Assembly: GCF_001653235.2 (NCBI RefSeq)
Contig: NC_035793.1
Location: 4,650,001-4,714,000, forward strand
Direction of reading: 5' to 3'
DNA from: Pochonia chlamydosporia 170
Lineage: Eukaryota > Ascomycota > Sordariomycetes > Hypocreales > Clavicipitaceae
DNA length: 64,000 nucleotides
A model generated the notes under the pieces. That model saw nothing but the letters and a program-made list of their open reading frames with translations. It searched no databases and had not been told where the DNA came from. Made by a program: the position numbers and the translations under genes. Of this stretch, positions 1 to 12,256 are shown piece after piece (the stretch's first letter is position 1; each line of letters opens with the position of its first letter).

Positions 1-1964
1 ACGATACCAGATACATTTACATTGATGAGAACAATATCCGGGCGTTTATACACATTCGACCTGCTGACACGACTCGCCACATAGACTATCAGGTGCTGGT
101 AATGCTTCAGGGTGTTCGGGGACAAACGTCACATCCTATTGAACTGTACAGATTGTCTCAGCCTACCTCCTCATGTAAGAGTTCAAGCTTATCACTCAAG
201 ATGCAGTCCACTTCGGAAGTGCTCTGGCCGGCAATTGGAACACCTCGTGACGTCCCCCGATCGTCAAACTCCTCAGAGTGCTTGCAAACAGCTCAAGGAT
301 GGCTAGCGGACTGCAGGGGAAATCATGATGGTTGCAAAAGAAGTAAACCTTCTCAGCTACCTACCAGAGTCTTAGACATATCCGACCAAACTGTCTGCCT
401 TTTGGAGAGCGCCTTACCTGCCGAGTACGTCACCCTGTCGTATTGCTGGGGACCAGCGGTGGCAAGTCGCTTGACAACGACGACCAAAAACATCGACAAG
501 CACAAGCAGGGTGTTCCGTGGGAAGCTTTCAACAAGACTCATCAAGATGCTATTACAGTAGCTAGAAACCTAGGGTTCAAGTACATCTGGGTAAGAACAA
601 TCACCCGCCAACCATCATCACTTTCGCTAACAGTATAGATTGATGCACTGTGCATCATACAAGACAGTCCTCAAGACTGGGCAGACGAGGCAGCTCGCAT
701 GGCCGACATTTACAAGAATTCATCATTGACAATATGCGCGACTTGGTCCTCGCACAGTGATGGAGGGCTGTTCTCTGACCGGTACATTGGCCGCCGGGAC
801 GTTGCCAACGAGAATGCCGATGAACTGTCGCCGCCGTACCTCGTCCATGACGATCCGCCAATCCACGCGCGTCTGGTATTTAAGCAGCATTTTGCCAATG
901 CTGAAATGAAAGAAGCCGTCGAGCTGGGTGCCAGGGCGTCTGCGGCTTCGGATCCTCTGCTCACACGGGCATGGTGCTTCCAGGAGCGGATGCTGTCTCT
1001 ACGAACCCTTGATTTCACGCTTGAGGAGCTGCAGTGGGAATGTCGAACGGCTAGAATGTGCGAGTGCAAAGAGGGCGATAGGCGTACTGGGAAATCGCAG
1101 AAGATGCAATTTACGCGGATGATGGACCTACAAGTTAACGCTAGGTCTGAACTCAACCAGAAGAGCAACGATATTTGGCATAATGTTGTATGCGCATATA
1201 CTGGGCTGTCACTGACGTATCCGTCTGACAGACTGCCAGCTCTTTCGGGCTTGGCACATCGCATCTATGACATCAGAGGCGATTTGTCAAGTCAATCTGG
1301 TTATCTTGCTGGTATTTGGCAACGTGACCTGATACCTTCACTCTTATGGCACCTCGATCCGAGTCCTGATTATCATCGTGGCAACGCGCCTGGTCTCGTC
1401 ACCTCTCCACATAAGTATATGGCGCCGTCTTGGTCATGGGCATCGCGAAGCGGACAGGTTGCCTTCACCAAGTTCCCAGTCGACCCGGACCTCAGGGTCA
1501 TCAATGCCACATGTACATACGGCATCGACATATGTGGACACTGTACCGCGGGATCATTGACACTGAGCGGTTGGGTGGCACCCGCAAAGCTTCGATACGG
1601 ATCTGGCGTCAAGAATGGCTACTGGATTTCACAAAATGGACTGTGGGCTGTAATCCAGGCTGATTCGGATATTGCCGCCCCGGGCAGCGTGGACCATCTA
1701 CTACCTAACTCCATAGTCTATTGCCTGAGAGTCGGGCTGGAGACGGACCGACATTTCTCTGAAGACAATACTACTTGGGGTCTTGTGCTTCGGTACATCG
1801 AAGCAGCGGATCAGTATGCCCGTATAGGGATGTTCAGCAGGAGAGGTGATGATGGAAAGTTGAAGCTCCGTGAGAGGGTGAAGGATGGGGGAGGCGTAGA
1901 GGAGTATATTGGGTCTAATAGCTTATTCGAGGTTTCAGAGGTAAAGACGATCGAAATAGTGTGA
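1..1964 (+). CDS. HET-domain (heterokaryon incompatibility) protein, 5' partial
   Basis: HET-domain proteins of filamentous ascomycetes act in non-self recognition and trigger cell death on hyphal fusion; the domain is distantly TIR-like. Coding exons are <1-590 and 639-1964. The 48-nt intron (591-638) starts GTAAG, has a CTAAC branch site and ends TAG. The frame is open to base 3 with no convincing start, so the 5' end lies outside the window. The HET signature YVTLSYCWG is encoded at 426-452. It is followed across the intron by the second conserved block, where KYIW joins IDALCIIQD, and then by EAARMADIY. An upstream segment with GW, LADC and LPTRVLDI is the usual pre-HET lead. About 340 residues after the domain show no other recognised domain. 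Whether this is a true allorecognition gene or one of the many HET paralogues cannot be told from the sequence. Confidence 0.88.
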
Positions 1965-3504
1965 AATGGAAAATCGGCCGCGGCCACAAGTCCGGTTATT
2001 GGTATTGTCGCGGACAAGGACGTGCAAACGTTACAAACCAGACCATCGATGTGAGATGACTGGGGAATCATTTGTCCGGTATACTCTGGCCAAGCAAAAT
2101 AGCCTGCTTGCTCGGGATTCTGAAGCATTTCGATATGCCATGTGTCACGAACTGTCAGACGATGCCGCAGAAACAACAAGATTTGGTAGGCTTGGTCATG
2201 TAGCCGTAAAGTTGAAATGAAGAGCGGTGGAAGTATTCCTTAAACGCATAGTCTGGGGGGTTGGGCTCGAAGGGTTATTGCACGCTCGGTGAAGAGAATG
2301 AGATCGTTTCGTCGCAGCAATGTATGCTTGCTAGAAAAATATCTAACGTTGCAACGGCAACTCTCAAGTTGCACGCATTTTCTCGTTAGTCGTCGTCCAC
2401 TTACACACTCACAGTTAAGGGAGTGTTACCATGACCTGCAAACCCAAAATGCTATTTCTTGTCGTTCAATGTCCAGGAACTCGGTGGTCATGAGGATTCA
2501 TAGCCCGATGATATCTTAGGTATGGGCTTGCTCTTCGGGTTCCTCAAAGGCGGAAGACACCCTATACCAAATGTGTCACAAAGTGAGTTAAAGCAATTCT
2601 TGTCTATTAGGACGAGAATAAGTACGTTGACTGGGTTACGGCGAGAATACCTTATTGCGTAAGAATATGTGAACGGTCAGCGAAGATGAATCTTGGGCGT
2701 TCTCTTCAGCACCGGAATTGCCAGAAACAATTGCCAGCCCGGACCTCAGTTCCGATGGCGTAGAGGAAGGCACAGCCAAGACGTGGCTGGCCAATAGCGT
2801 GCGCAGAGAAGGAGCCAAAGATGCAAATTAGGACATCGGCAGTGGGGAATGGAGAAATGGAGAAATGCAGACATTGGGAGACAAGGGCAAGAGCCAATGC
2901 CACGAACGCGGGGTTGCAGTTGCCTTTATCAATTCCATGCAATCATTGATGATGACTGGATGAATAATTTCGCTGGTCTGGTGGCTGAGCCCCGATTTCT
3001 TCCTCCACGAACCGCAAACTTAGCCGACCATCGGCAAAATAAATACTCTGGCGACATCCACCTCTGTTGCATTGTGCTTCGACGTCTTCGCCCAACTTCC
3101 TATCTCTCGGTATGCTCTCGGCCAACACCGTGTCTATACGTGTTGTGCATTGCAATCACCATACCAGACTCTCTATGCCGTCAGACGTACTGCAGCTAGT
3201 CAATCAAAGCTGTGGGCAGGTGCCTGGGCTGCACCGTTTCGACCAGCCAACTTTCCAACGTCCTCAGCCTACCAGACCTCTCAAGGTCAAAAAGACGGGC
3301 ACATCTACTGTGTACGGTTCCATCGCCTCTCCCCTCTTCTCTAACCGGGACCCTGGCGATTCCTGCAAAGACCCATCTTCCCCGGATTTCCACTCCTCGC
3401 CTTGACTTACATGCAAAGTCCACACCTGCAGGCCCGTGGTACGAGGGTTCCTGATTTGCATCATCTATTCACACACGTTTGCCGTGGCGGTAGATGCAGC
3501 AGCA
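1965..3504. other. Intergenic, 1.5 kb, no gene seen
   Basis: Only overlapping ORFs of about 120 codons or fewer in conflicting frames occur here, with no recognisable domain or splice pattern. The last 200 bases before 3505 are C/T-rich, as expected of the promoter and leader of the downstream zinc-cluster gene. Confidence 0.5.
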
Positions 3505-5229
3505 ATGGCAACCAAGGTTGAAACAACACTCACGCCCCCTGAGATTGACCTAGTTCATTCCCCCTCGCCGGAATACAGATCCAAGGCATCTCGTAATGGA
3601 CCCCGCTCCCGGAATGGCTGTTGGACTTGTCGCACAAAGAAGGTCAAGTGTGACGAAGTGAGGCCAAAGTGCTGCCGTTGCATCCGCCTCAAGCTGCTCT
3701 GCGATTACTCTCCACGCATGAGACGAAGCACCGCCAACCGGATTGTCAATGAAAGTACACGAGCAATCGCCAAGTTTGCCCGAGACCAGCCATGGAGTCC
3801 ATCCTTGCCGGCGCATATGTCGGAGCTAGCGAATAGTGCGTCTTCAATAGATCTGACATCTGCAGATCACGAAGCAATCAGGTATTACCGGACCACGTTT
3901 GCCAGATTGCACCATACAAAGAACCCTGATTATGGGCTGTACGCCATCATTTTCAACATCGCCGAGAGAGAACCAATTGTCATGCGTGTTGTTTTGGCTC
4001 TCGGCGGACAGGAACTGGAATTTCGGAAACGAGGATCCGACCAAGAGCTGGCAGATACCCGAACGGTCACGCCTTTGCACCACTATGCGGCAGCCTTGAG
4101 GATGTTTGCTGAGGCGGTGGACGGGAGCCCAGGACCCGACGGTCGGCAATTGGACCTGGATGCAATCTTGGCAGCCATCTTTCTCATGCTCTGGTATGAG
4201 AAAAAGTTTGGAGATGCATCCTGTCGAGGATTTGCCAACCACCTGGCCGGCGCAGCCCGAGTGGTCTGGCATCGTTGCCGCAATGAAGTGTTTAAGCGTG
4301 CCTTGCATGAGCCCCAAGACCAGGAAAAGAGATTGGCCCTTGTCCGAATGGGCGACGATGCCCAAGATAGAGAACGCATACTCTCACAGTTCTCAGCCCG
4401 TATTCTAGTGCATCTTTGCATTTACGACAGCGTGGCTGCCGGTCATGGCCTCGGCGGGCATCTGGTCGAGACCCTAAACCAAGCACTCGCTTTTACAAAC
4501 GGCACGTCCTTATATCAGGACAGGTCAGACTCATTGCATCGATTCTCATACGGTCTCTATAGAGTCATGTGGGCTCAAGACTACCCGCAGGAGGAGATGC
4601 TTGACGACCTAGAGAATCGCACAGTATACTGCATGGCTGCCTCCATCGTGCAGCTTCGATTCATGATTTCTAGTCTAGACAATCTGGATCTCGAGGCCGC
4701 CAAAACATGCTTCACCGAGATCCAGGCCGTCTTCAAAGCCACTGATGTTGAATTTGAAGAAATATTTGGCATTGCAAGCGACCTAGCGCCCAATTTTGAC
4801 AGCCCAAAACGCCTAGTTTGCAATATCCGTCAATTGGTACCTCAGTATTACGGAATCAAAATTCAGCTCGCACGCACTCTTCGCAGGCTAGGGTTGCCGT
4901 ATAAAGAGCCGACAGAAGAGTTTGTTGGACTCATCATGACACTCTCTATGCAGGCGCTGCGGCACAGGGGTGACGACGCTATGGTTAGGGTGGCAGATGC
5001 CTTGTTCATGGCTGCGATTGAGACGAAGGATGAATCCCGGAGAGATTGGTTCATCGCTAGGTTCCAAGCCCTGTGTGCATATGGGTGTAACTATTCTCGC
5101 GCACATCGATTACTAGTGCGCGCGTCGGCAACAAGAAGTCGAAACGGCAGAACAGGTCCACTTACAGAGGAGGAGGTTTCCAACGCCATGGTATCTGATA
5201 CAGGAGAGGTTGAAAGATTTGTTATCTGA
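3505..5229 (+). CDS. Zn2Cys6 (zinc binuclear cluster) transcription factor
   Basis: A single-exon gene of 574 aa. The Zn(II)2Cys6 DNA-binding cluster is near the N-terminus at C39, C42, C49, C56, C59 and C66 (spacing CX2CX6CX6CX2CX6C), with the usual basic stretch RTKKVKCDEVRPKC. The rest looks like the helical fungal-specific regulatory domain of the Fungal_trans_2 type. It is rich in Leu/Ala helices and has no membrane segment. I chose the ATG at 3505; the frame stays open further upstream but has no other ATG. It should act in the nucleus as a pathway regulator. The next gene on the same strand, 1.3 kb downstream, is a permease, so local regulation of transport is possible but is an inference. 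No target or ligand can be assigned. Confidence 0.88.
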   Translation: MATKVETTLTPPEIDLVHSPSPEYRSKASRNGPRSRNGCWTCRTKKVKCDEVRPKCCRCIRLKLLCDYSPRMRRSTANRIVNESTRAIAKFARDQPWSPSLPAHMSELANSASSIDLTSADHEAIRYYRTTFARLHHTKNPDYGLYAIIFNIAEREPIVMRVVLALGGQELEFRKRGSDQELADTRTVTPLHHYAAALRMFAEAVDGSPGPDGRQLDLDAILAAIFLMLWYEKKFGDASCRGFANHLAGAARVVWHRCRNEVFKRALHEPQDQEKRLALVRMGDDAQDRERILSQFSARILVHLCIYDSVAAGHGLGGHLVETLNQALAFTNGTSLYQDRSDSLHRFSYGLYRVMWAQDYPQEEMLDDLENRTVYCMAASIVQLRFMISSLDNLDLEAAKTCFTEIQAVFKATDVEFEEIFGIASDLAPNFDSPKRLVCNIRQLVPQYYGIKIQLARTLRRLGLPYKEPTEEFVGLIMTLSMQALRHRGDDAMVRVADALFMAAIETKDESRRDWFIARFQALCAYGCNYSRAHRLLVRASATRSRNGRTGPLTEEEVSNAMVSDTGEVERFVI

Positions 5230-6518
5230 GGAGGCACCAGGGCTGAGGTTGGCAAGGCGTTGTGATGATCTGGCTGAATGCCCAGAGGCTTGGCGCAGCT
5301 CAGGTGGGTGGTAGACGCTGGCATCGCCGTCTTATTGCCCAGGTGGCGTCTTTGTGTGTACTAACATCACGGCATTGGAAAGATTTGGGTATTTGACGAT
5401 AAATGATATAGACGAAGCGATGAAATCCAATAGAAGAGAGCGTGGAAGATAAGGCGACCATTTACTGGAATTGGCTCACAACCACTATCAACGTTCATGC
5501 CTGATGTTCCACCATTGTATCAACGTCTATCGGTACTGATGCACATCCTCCACAATCAGCGTGGTCTTCTTCCCGACGGTCGGCTAGACCTTTAATCCAT
5601 TATCAATTGACGGCTCTAGTCCAAGCCCAATATCCACTCCAACGCCTCCTCTCTCATCACTAGCTAAAAACAGCCCTTATTACGCGACAGAGCGACAGAG
5701 CACACCCTAAGCATCAAGTACCATTACCTTTTCCTCTGCGGTGCTGATCCGGGGCTAAACGTCTCAAAGTGGTGTGGTCGGCAGGGGATGGGTGCGCCGT
5801 GCCAAGGTTGCAGTAGTACTACATATGTTATGACTGCACGAGCATGCCGGTTGAAGGTCAATTTGACATTATAGAACCCATCTAGACGCACGGAGCAGCT
5901 GTCATCGAAATGATGCTCGTTTGGGTTACAGTACGGCTGACTACATGGTTCGATTCCCTCCGTATCACCAGCTTCCTATCTCAAGACCAGGTTCCCGCGG
6001 CTCCACGCAAATCATCTCAATATCCCACATAATCTCCAAGGGTTAATCATAGATAACATTCCCCCGCACGCGCAGGCAAACTGATTCATGTCCCACATCC
6101 CAGGCCAGCCCTGCCTCCTCCCAGTGGCAGTGGCGGACATTTCCCCGCCATAACCTTGAACCTTGAACCCATGCCATCTGAAGCACCAACTTTCGGGTCC
6201 AGGTATCGGGAGTCCATCTCCGTCGGTTACCTGAGTTTGTGGGGTAGCTAGCATGACAACGGCTGGCTCGCGTTAAAGGAAGGATAATCGTAGACTGCCT
6301 GCTTTCTTGGGAAGCGGGATTGGCGATGCGACGTCGGGGGGGTTAGTGTGTAGCAATGACGAAAGTACAAAAGGAGCACGGTGTCTCATCGCCATTTTAG
6401 CTCTTGTGCTGCTTAATCTTGGATTCAAACTTTTTTTGCACTTTTAGACTTTTGACGTTGGTCTTTGCACGACCACAAACGCTGAACCGTCAGAATTCGC
6501 CACATAACTTCTGACAAT
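5230..6518. other. Intergenic, 1.3 kb between regulator and permease
   Basis: No coding signal on either strand. A T-loop-like GGTTCGATTCC at 5947-5957 was examined as a possible tRNA and rejected. The stretch should hold the 3' end of the regulator gene and the promoter of the permease. Confidence 0.5.
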
Positions 6519-8236
6519 ATGGCGGAAAAGACTGACATTGAGCGCGACATGAGCGTGTCCAAGACGGAGGATGTCAAGTTTGGTGAGATTTCGAATGAGA
6601 CTCTCAGTCCGGAGGAGGATAAGCGGCTGTTAAGGAAGATTGATAGATGGTATGTTTTCCGTGCGCGACAAACACTCTTGTGGTCAATGTGAACGCATCG
6701 AATATACCTAACGGCTGAATACAGGCTCCTCCCCGTCATGGCATTTTCATATCTTTTTCAATTCCTGGACAAATCCGCCCTAGGATTCACCGCCATCATG
6801 GGCATCCGAACTGATCTCCATCTCACCGGCAAAGAGTACTCCTGGTCCAGCGGCATCTACTACTTCGGCTACCTAGTCGCTTCATACCCAGCCGCCATGC
6901 TCATGGTGCGCTGGAAAGTCGGCAAAGTAATCACCATGTCTGTGTACGTATACATCTCCCCTACTCCCAAACGAATCCAACTAACAGCCGCAGTCTTGTC
7001 TGGGGCGTAGTCCTCATGCTCACAGCCGTAACCTTCAACTCGGGCTCTCTCCTCGCCGACCGTTTCTTCCTCGGCGTCACGGAAGCCCCCATCGCGCCGG
7101 GCCTCACAATCGTCGTGTCCATGTGGTACAAGCGCTCGGAACAGCCTCTCCGCCACGCAGCCTGGTTCCTGGGGAACACGTGCGCCGGTATCTTTGGCGG
7201 CCTGCTTGCCTATGCCATTGGCCACGTGGAAACCATTAAGCCCTGGAAGGCGGTGTTTCTCATCTTTGGCGCCGCGACGGTGGCGTGGTCCGTGGGCATC
7301 TTCTTCCTCTTGCCGGATACGCCTATGGAGGCGAGGTTCCTGAAGGAGGAGGATAGGAAGAAGGCGATTTTGCGGGTCAAGGAGAATATGACGGGTATTA
7401 AGAGCGACAAGGTGAAATGGGGACAGGTGAAGGAGGCGTTGTTGGATGTGAAGAGTTGGTTGATTGTGGCGCTGCAGTTGGCTTCGAATATTCCCAACGG
7501 AGCTGTGACTACGGTATGTATATGACACCGGTATTGTTGGTTGATGCTAATACTTTGCAAGTTTTCGAGTATTGTTGTCCAAGGCTTTGGCTTTAGTACC
7601 TTTGACACCCTCCTCCTCGGCTGCGTCACCTACCTCCTCCAACTTGTGCTGGTGCTCTTCGCCACCAGCGGAAGCAGCTACTTCCGCAACTCGAGAACCT
7701 ACTTCATGGCATTCAACTACGCTATCGGCGTGACGGGCGCGGCTATGGTGCGGTATATTGATCCTCATAATCGGTGGGCACGGTTTGCTGGCACTGTCCT
7801 CGCCGGCGGATATAGCGCCAACTTTCCCCTGATCATGTCCCTCATGTCCGGTAACTTTGGTGGTTTCACAAAGAAGACTACCCTCAATGCCATGGTATGT
7901 ACTTTCTCCGTTTCCACTGGAATTGTCTTGTGAACCCACTAACATTGGCAGTCCTTCATCGCCTACTGCACCGGTAACATTATCGGTCCGCAGCTGTTCT
8001 TCGAGCGCGAAGCACCAACCTATCAATCTGGATTCCTGGCACTGATGATTTGTCTTGCGTTGGGGTTCGTCATGTGCTGGGTTATTCGGTTCTATCTTAT
8101 GTGGGAGAACAGTCGACGAGACAAGGTTGTTAGTGCGGAGGAGGTGGCTGCGTTTGATGAGGCGCGACATGGGGTTATGGTGAACTTGACGGATATGACG
8201 GATAAGGAGATTCCGCAGTTTAGATATGTGTATTAG
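6519..8236 (+). CDS. MFS anion:cation symporter, allantoate permease (Dal5) family
   Basis: Exons 6519-6649, 6725-6943, 6994-7513, 7562-7894 and 7952-8236 give 495 aa. Introns are 48-75 nt, start GTATGT or GTACGT and end AG, with CTAAC branch sites. The cytosolic N-terminus ends KIDRWLLPVMAF, followed by FLDKSALGF in TM1, the hallmark of the Dal5/Tna1/Vht1 symporter family. RFFLGVTEAPIAPG in the middle of the first half is another family block. About 12 membrane segments are visible, and the C-tail LTDMTDKEIPQFRYVY matches the usual Dal5-family ending. The protein should import an organic anion (allantoate, nicotinate, pantothenate or a similar carboxylate) at the plasma membrane. The substrate cannot be read from the sequence. 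Its only near neighbour is the zinc-cluster regulator upstream. Confidence 0.9.
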
Positions 8237-8776
8237 TTTGTGTGGACCTTGGCGAACGTGGTGGTGATGAATGAATTATGACGGCCCTGAGTTATTTGGC
8301 TGTGAAACGCCTGACTGTAGTCCAATCTTGAGTGAGTTGATCATGTTCAGGTGTATCTCAGAAACCACCAGCGTCTCGAAACTGGTCATGATTGTTCAAG
8401 GTCGATAGAACCATTCTCGTCGGACGATTTACATGGTGACAAGCTAAGTCTACTACTCTCGCCTGGCTGGGAACGAAGTTCGGTAGCTGCTTAACTCGAG
8501 AACCGCGGTAAGAAGATGACGAGACGGTGCGTACGAGGCAGCGTATGATGGAGAACATTTGGTGTCTGTTGCAACCATACCGCATCACCAAGGCTTCGAA
8601 TACTCTTTCATCTCACAGTTGATCCCACGTCTCATGCTGCCCACTCGCTTATCACTAACACACTTGTTGATCCATAGGTTGAGAAACGTACATAACTGGC
8701 CAATGCCACTGCAAGACCCCAAACAGAGAATAAATCTGCGTCTTAACCAGCCACAGACCCATTTTGCCAATCCATC
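8237..8776. other. Intergenic between convergent genes
   Basis: About 540 bp between two stop codons that face each other. It should hold both 3' ends. No gene or RNA was recognised. Confidence 0.5.
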
Positions 8777-11332
8777 TCAACGGGGATGTGCCTTTTGCAT
8801 ACCGTCATCTGTAGCACTCACAAATACAGCATTGGTAACATTATTATTCTCGTTCCCAGCTCCATGACTTCCATCAGAACCCCCATCTTGGCCCTCATCG
8901 TCGACTTTTCGTCCTGTTGGAGGCGTCTCCGAGAGATTCACATATTTCGTACCAACAGCCGGCACCCAATCCCCAGTCTTAGCCCTGAGACCAGGTCCCT
9001 GAGGATACAAAAACGCTGTCAATATCCGACCCGTCGAAGTTTGGCGAATCTGGCGCTTCATCGTGGCGATGTTGGTGCCGCCCATGATCCAAAATACAAG
9101 CGCCGCAACGGTAACGAGAAAGCACAACGCTGCAACCACATATGAAACTACTGCGAATGCAAGACGACACTTGACCCGCCGAACGATCTGCTTTACAGCA
9201 ACTCGGACTGGACGACCTGTTTCGCTCGACTTTCTTGGTCCTAGCACTCCCTTGGTGCCCATTACAGCACTGGCGGACACATCAGTCCATATCAAATTCA
9301 GGATCTTGCTCGTGGCATTCTCTGTTCGCGAAAGTTGCTGCCACTTGGCGTACATGGCCATGTTCGTACGGCCCGAGTAGTCGATGATTGTGCCGCCGAG
9401 AAGAGCAATCGAGCTTGGGCCGATATTGTACGCGGTTCTTAACGCATCCACATAAAACTCGACTCCAGGGAGGTATTGAACGCTGGAAGCTAGACCACTT
9501 GCTGCTATACCAGCGAACGAAGACAGATAAAGCGATTCTTTGCGTACAGTTGACACATTTCGGTGTCCTTCATAGGACGGCGCTATCAGACCCCAAAGCG
9601 GCATTGCATCCGCAAGAGTCATGTTAGCATCTTCAATCCCCCAAAGTGGTTTGTCCTGCTCACTCTTGTAGACCTTGTTTCGAAGATTGACGACATTCAA
9701 GCTGCGTAAACCAAGAGTGCCGTTCGCCCGCAGGTCAACCGACTTGACTGTAGCTTTAACAGCGGTAGCACAGCTATAAAGAGGAATGGTCCAACTGCTC
9801 CCCTCGTCAAATGTAAATTGCTCACTTCCGTCCTGTCGTCTGGGCGCACCATATATCAGTCCGCAAACTACTGCAATGTTCGTAATGTTTCCGAGATCCT
9901 TCCCGCCAGCACCGCTGCAGAGTGTAGGCACCATGCTGAAGTTGCCGGAATTGATTTGAAATGGGTTCGGTGGTGGTTTATAGCTCGATGAATTAGTAAA
10001 CAAACCAAAGTTTAAGAACCGATCCCACCGCGTGGACGTGGTGAGGGCGTCGAAGAAGTAGTCCGCATTTCGGGAGCTCAGCTGGAAAGACTTGCCAATC
10101 GCGGAGTTCATGTACGAAAAGGCGTCTGGGTTTGGATTGCTGACATTGAAGTAATGCATGGTGAGGGCATTTGTTGCCCAAGCGGCCATGTAAGCTCTTC
10201 CCCTGAGGTCTGGATTGAGTTGCATGTTGCTGCGGTCGTAATATGGAAGAGTCTTGTTCAAGTTGACAAACCCGCCGCGATCTGTCAGGACGAGACTCTC
10301 AATGGGCGTGCGCTCTCTGCTGGCCGGATTCTTTAAAATAGACCCAATGGTGAAATCCAAGGTCAGGTTCGTATTGACGCACTCGGTTTCAGGCTCAATG
10401 AACAACAAATCCTCTGTCCATTCCACCCCATGCTTGACTTCCTTTGGAAGAGTATGATGTCTGAAGCCGACGCCGCCGTTCTTAGTGTCGACCAACAGAC
10501 CTTCCACAGGTTCCACCGCATCGTTCAACAACATGGTTTGGAGATGTCGAAACGATCCCACTAGAAATCTGGACCCGTTGTTGATTTGCCTCTCCTGCTC
10601 GGAGTGGTAGTTTCTCCATTCGATATCGAAGAGGTTTGAAACTGTGGTGCCGTTCCCGCTCGTACCACTTGAATAGAGGTCCACGAGGGACTGTGGTATG
10701 CTGGTGTTGTAGCCATATGGCAGATCGGATATGATCGAAGACCCCTTCTTGGACGTGATGACTACTGTGTTAGACCCAGGGCATGCAACAGGAGAAAAAG
10801 CGCCGCATTTGCGACTGAAGCCAAGAGGGCTTCTTTGCGGAGTTCCATAACCCATGGGCGATGTGTCTTTGACATATTCAAACTCCACGTCGACACTGCC
10901 TCCAGGGACTAGCTCTTCGTATAAACCAAAGGGTGTGACGACACTGGCAACAGAGATGAGGATGTACATCAATGTAACCAGCTGTGTCAGAAAAACAATG
11001 TCTTTTCGAACTCGACGTGTAGCTGTAGATTCTGCGCCCAAGATGGTAGGCCAATATGAGCTCTGTATAGCGCGGCCGGCCACTGACCTTTTCAGGGAAA
11101 TCAGTACTCATCCAGCAATCATAGAGCATGAAATGTGTACCAAGTGATGGCTGTGTTTTCATCTCGCAAAACACCAGCGAGAACGAGACTGATTGCCAGC
11201 GGAATTATCAATCGGACTAACACATGGGTCAGCTATTGTGGCATCATGTTATACTCACAGAAGTTTTACCATACCAATGAACACCGCAATGGCGATAAGA
11301 CCAGAAACATACCCGACTGTAAGTTCTGCCAT
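8777..11332 (-). CDS. Uncharacterised multi-pass membrane protein, 814 aa
   Basis: Transcribed right to left; exons 11332-11275, 11216-11141 and 11087-8777. The two introns are 58 and 53 nt. The first two exons are short, but the joins are precise: the spliced N-terminus reads MAELTVGYVSG, then two adjacent hydrophobic segments, then TAITWSVAGRAIQSSYWP. A further segment (FLTQLVTLMYILISVASVV) follows. A large middle region with many N-X-S/T sites and scattered cysteines looks lumenal or extracellular. A last strong membrane segment (VVAALCFLVTVAALVFWIM) precedes a polar tail of about 90 residues. This layout matches a family of fungal hypothetical membrane proteins. No enzyme or transporter motif was seen and I assign no function. 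Starting at the long exon alone would lose the first two membrane segments. Confidence 0.8.
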
Positions 11333-12256
11333 GTTGTTACCGTCGACTCGAGTATCATTTAGTAATGATGGCCGATCCTGCAAGAGTCAACTTGGGAAGT
11401 GGTTTTCTCGACTCCGGGTCAACTAAGAAGGACTAAATGGCCGCACATTTGCTCGAGTAATAAAAGCCCAAAAGATGCTTTGAGTACTCCGTAATTTCGG
11501 GCAGAGTTACAGCAGCGGGCCGAGCTGAGCTGAGCTGAAATCGTAAAGGACTTTTGCCGTTGTTGTTTCGCCCATCCCACACGGAAACTGTGCGATTCTA
11601 TCCATTCATTCAGCCACCCCCAAGCGATGCCAAGACGAGCCGACCCGCCTCTAAGGCACTTTGGGAATAAACAATGGTGGCGTTGTCAACCACAGGGTGA
11701 GAATGTCACATCCCAGGGTTCTCATCACAAAACCCTTGCTTGTGTCTCGTTTTCCCTTTCCATCTTTGCCCTTTGATTCGTTTTCCAGTCCTTCTATTTT
11801 TATAGAACAAAAAGAACGGCTAGAGAAGATCTGGTTGATTCTGCCCCCGCCTCCCTAACCCTTTTTGCTGGTATTTGTCTCAGCAAAAGACAACTAGACG
11901 AGCTCGGCTCTGTATTTGTGCATTGGACCCTCTCAGACGTTTCTCAGCCTTATTAGATAAGGTTGTTCTTGCCCCCTGCTAGCACCTCAGTTGTGGCTGA
12001 TCATGCATATTCACGCTCCGTGTTCCGTATTCCGTATTCTAAAACTGCCGAACGCACAAAGGGTCCAGAGAGAGCAGTTGGACAAGTGTGAACCCTTTTT
12101 TATGTGCCTCTTCTCTGGGTTCAGAAGGTTTGAAACCATATCATTATCTTGCTGCCATATGCTCAACCTGCACAGAATTCTATCGCAATTGGATGTTCTT
12201 CGTTGCTCTAATTCCTCACCGTTTATCTCCAACGCTGACCAGTTTTACTATTCACC
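11333..12256. other. Divergent intergenic region, 0.9 kb
   Basis: Separates the minus-strand membrane protein from the plus-strand GPI candidate, so it should carry both promoters. It contains the nonamer TACTCCGTA at 11485-11493 and three GAGCT units at 11522-11537. No coding signal. Confidence 0.5.

Noticed and set aside
1966..2220. 84-codon ORF directly after the HET gene stop
   Set aside because: Begins two bases after the stop, has no domain and is most likely 3' UTR.
5889..5964. tRNA-like stretch: GGTTCGATTCC plus complementary ACGGAG and CTCCGT about 74 nt apart
   Set aside because: When the T-loop is placed correctly, the T-stem has two mismatches and the acceptor stem falls out of register. 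No A-box is present.
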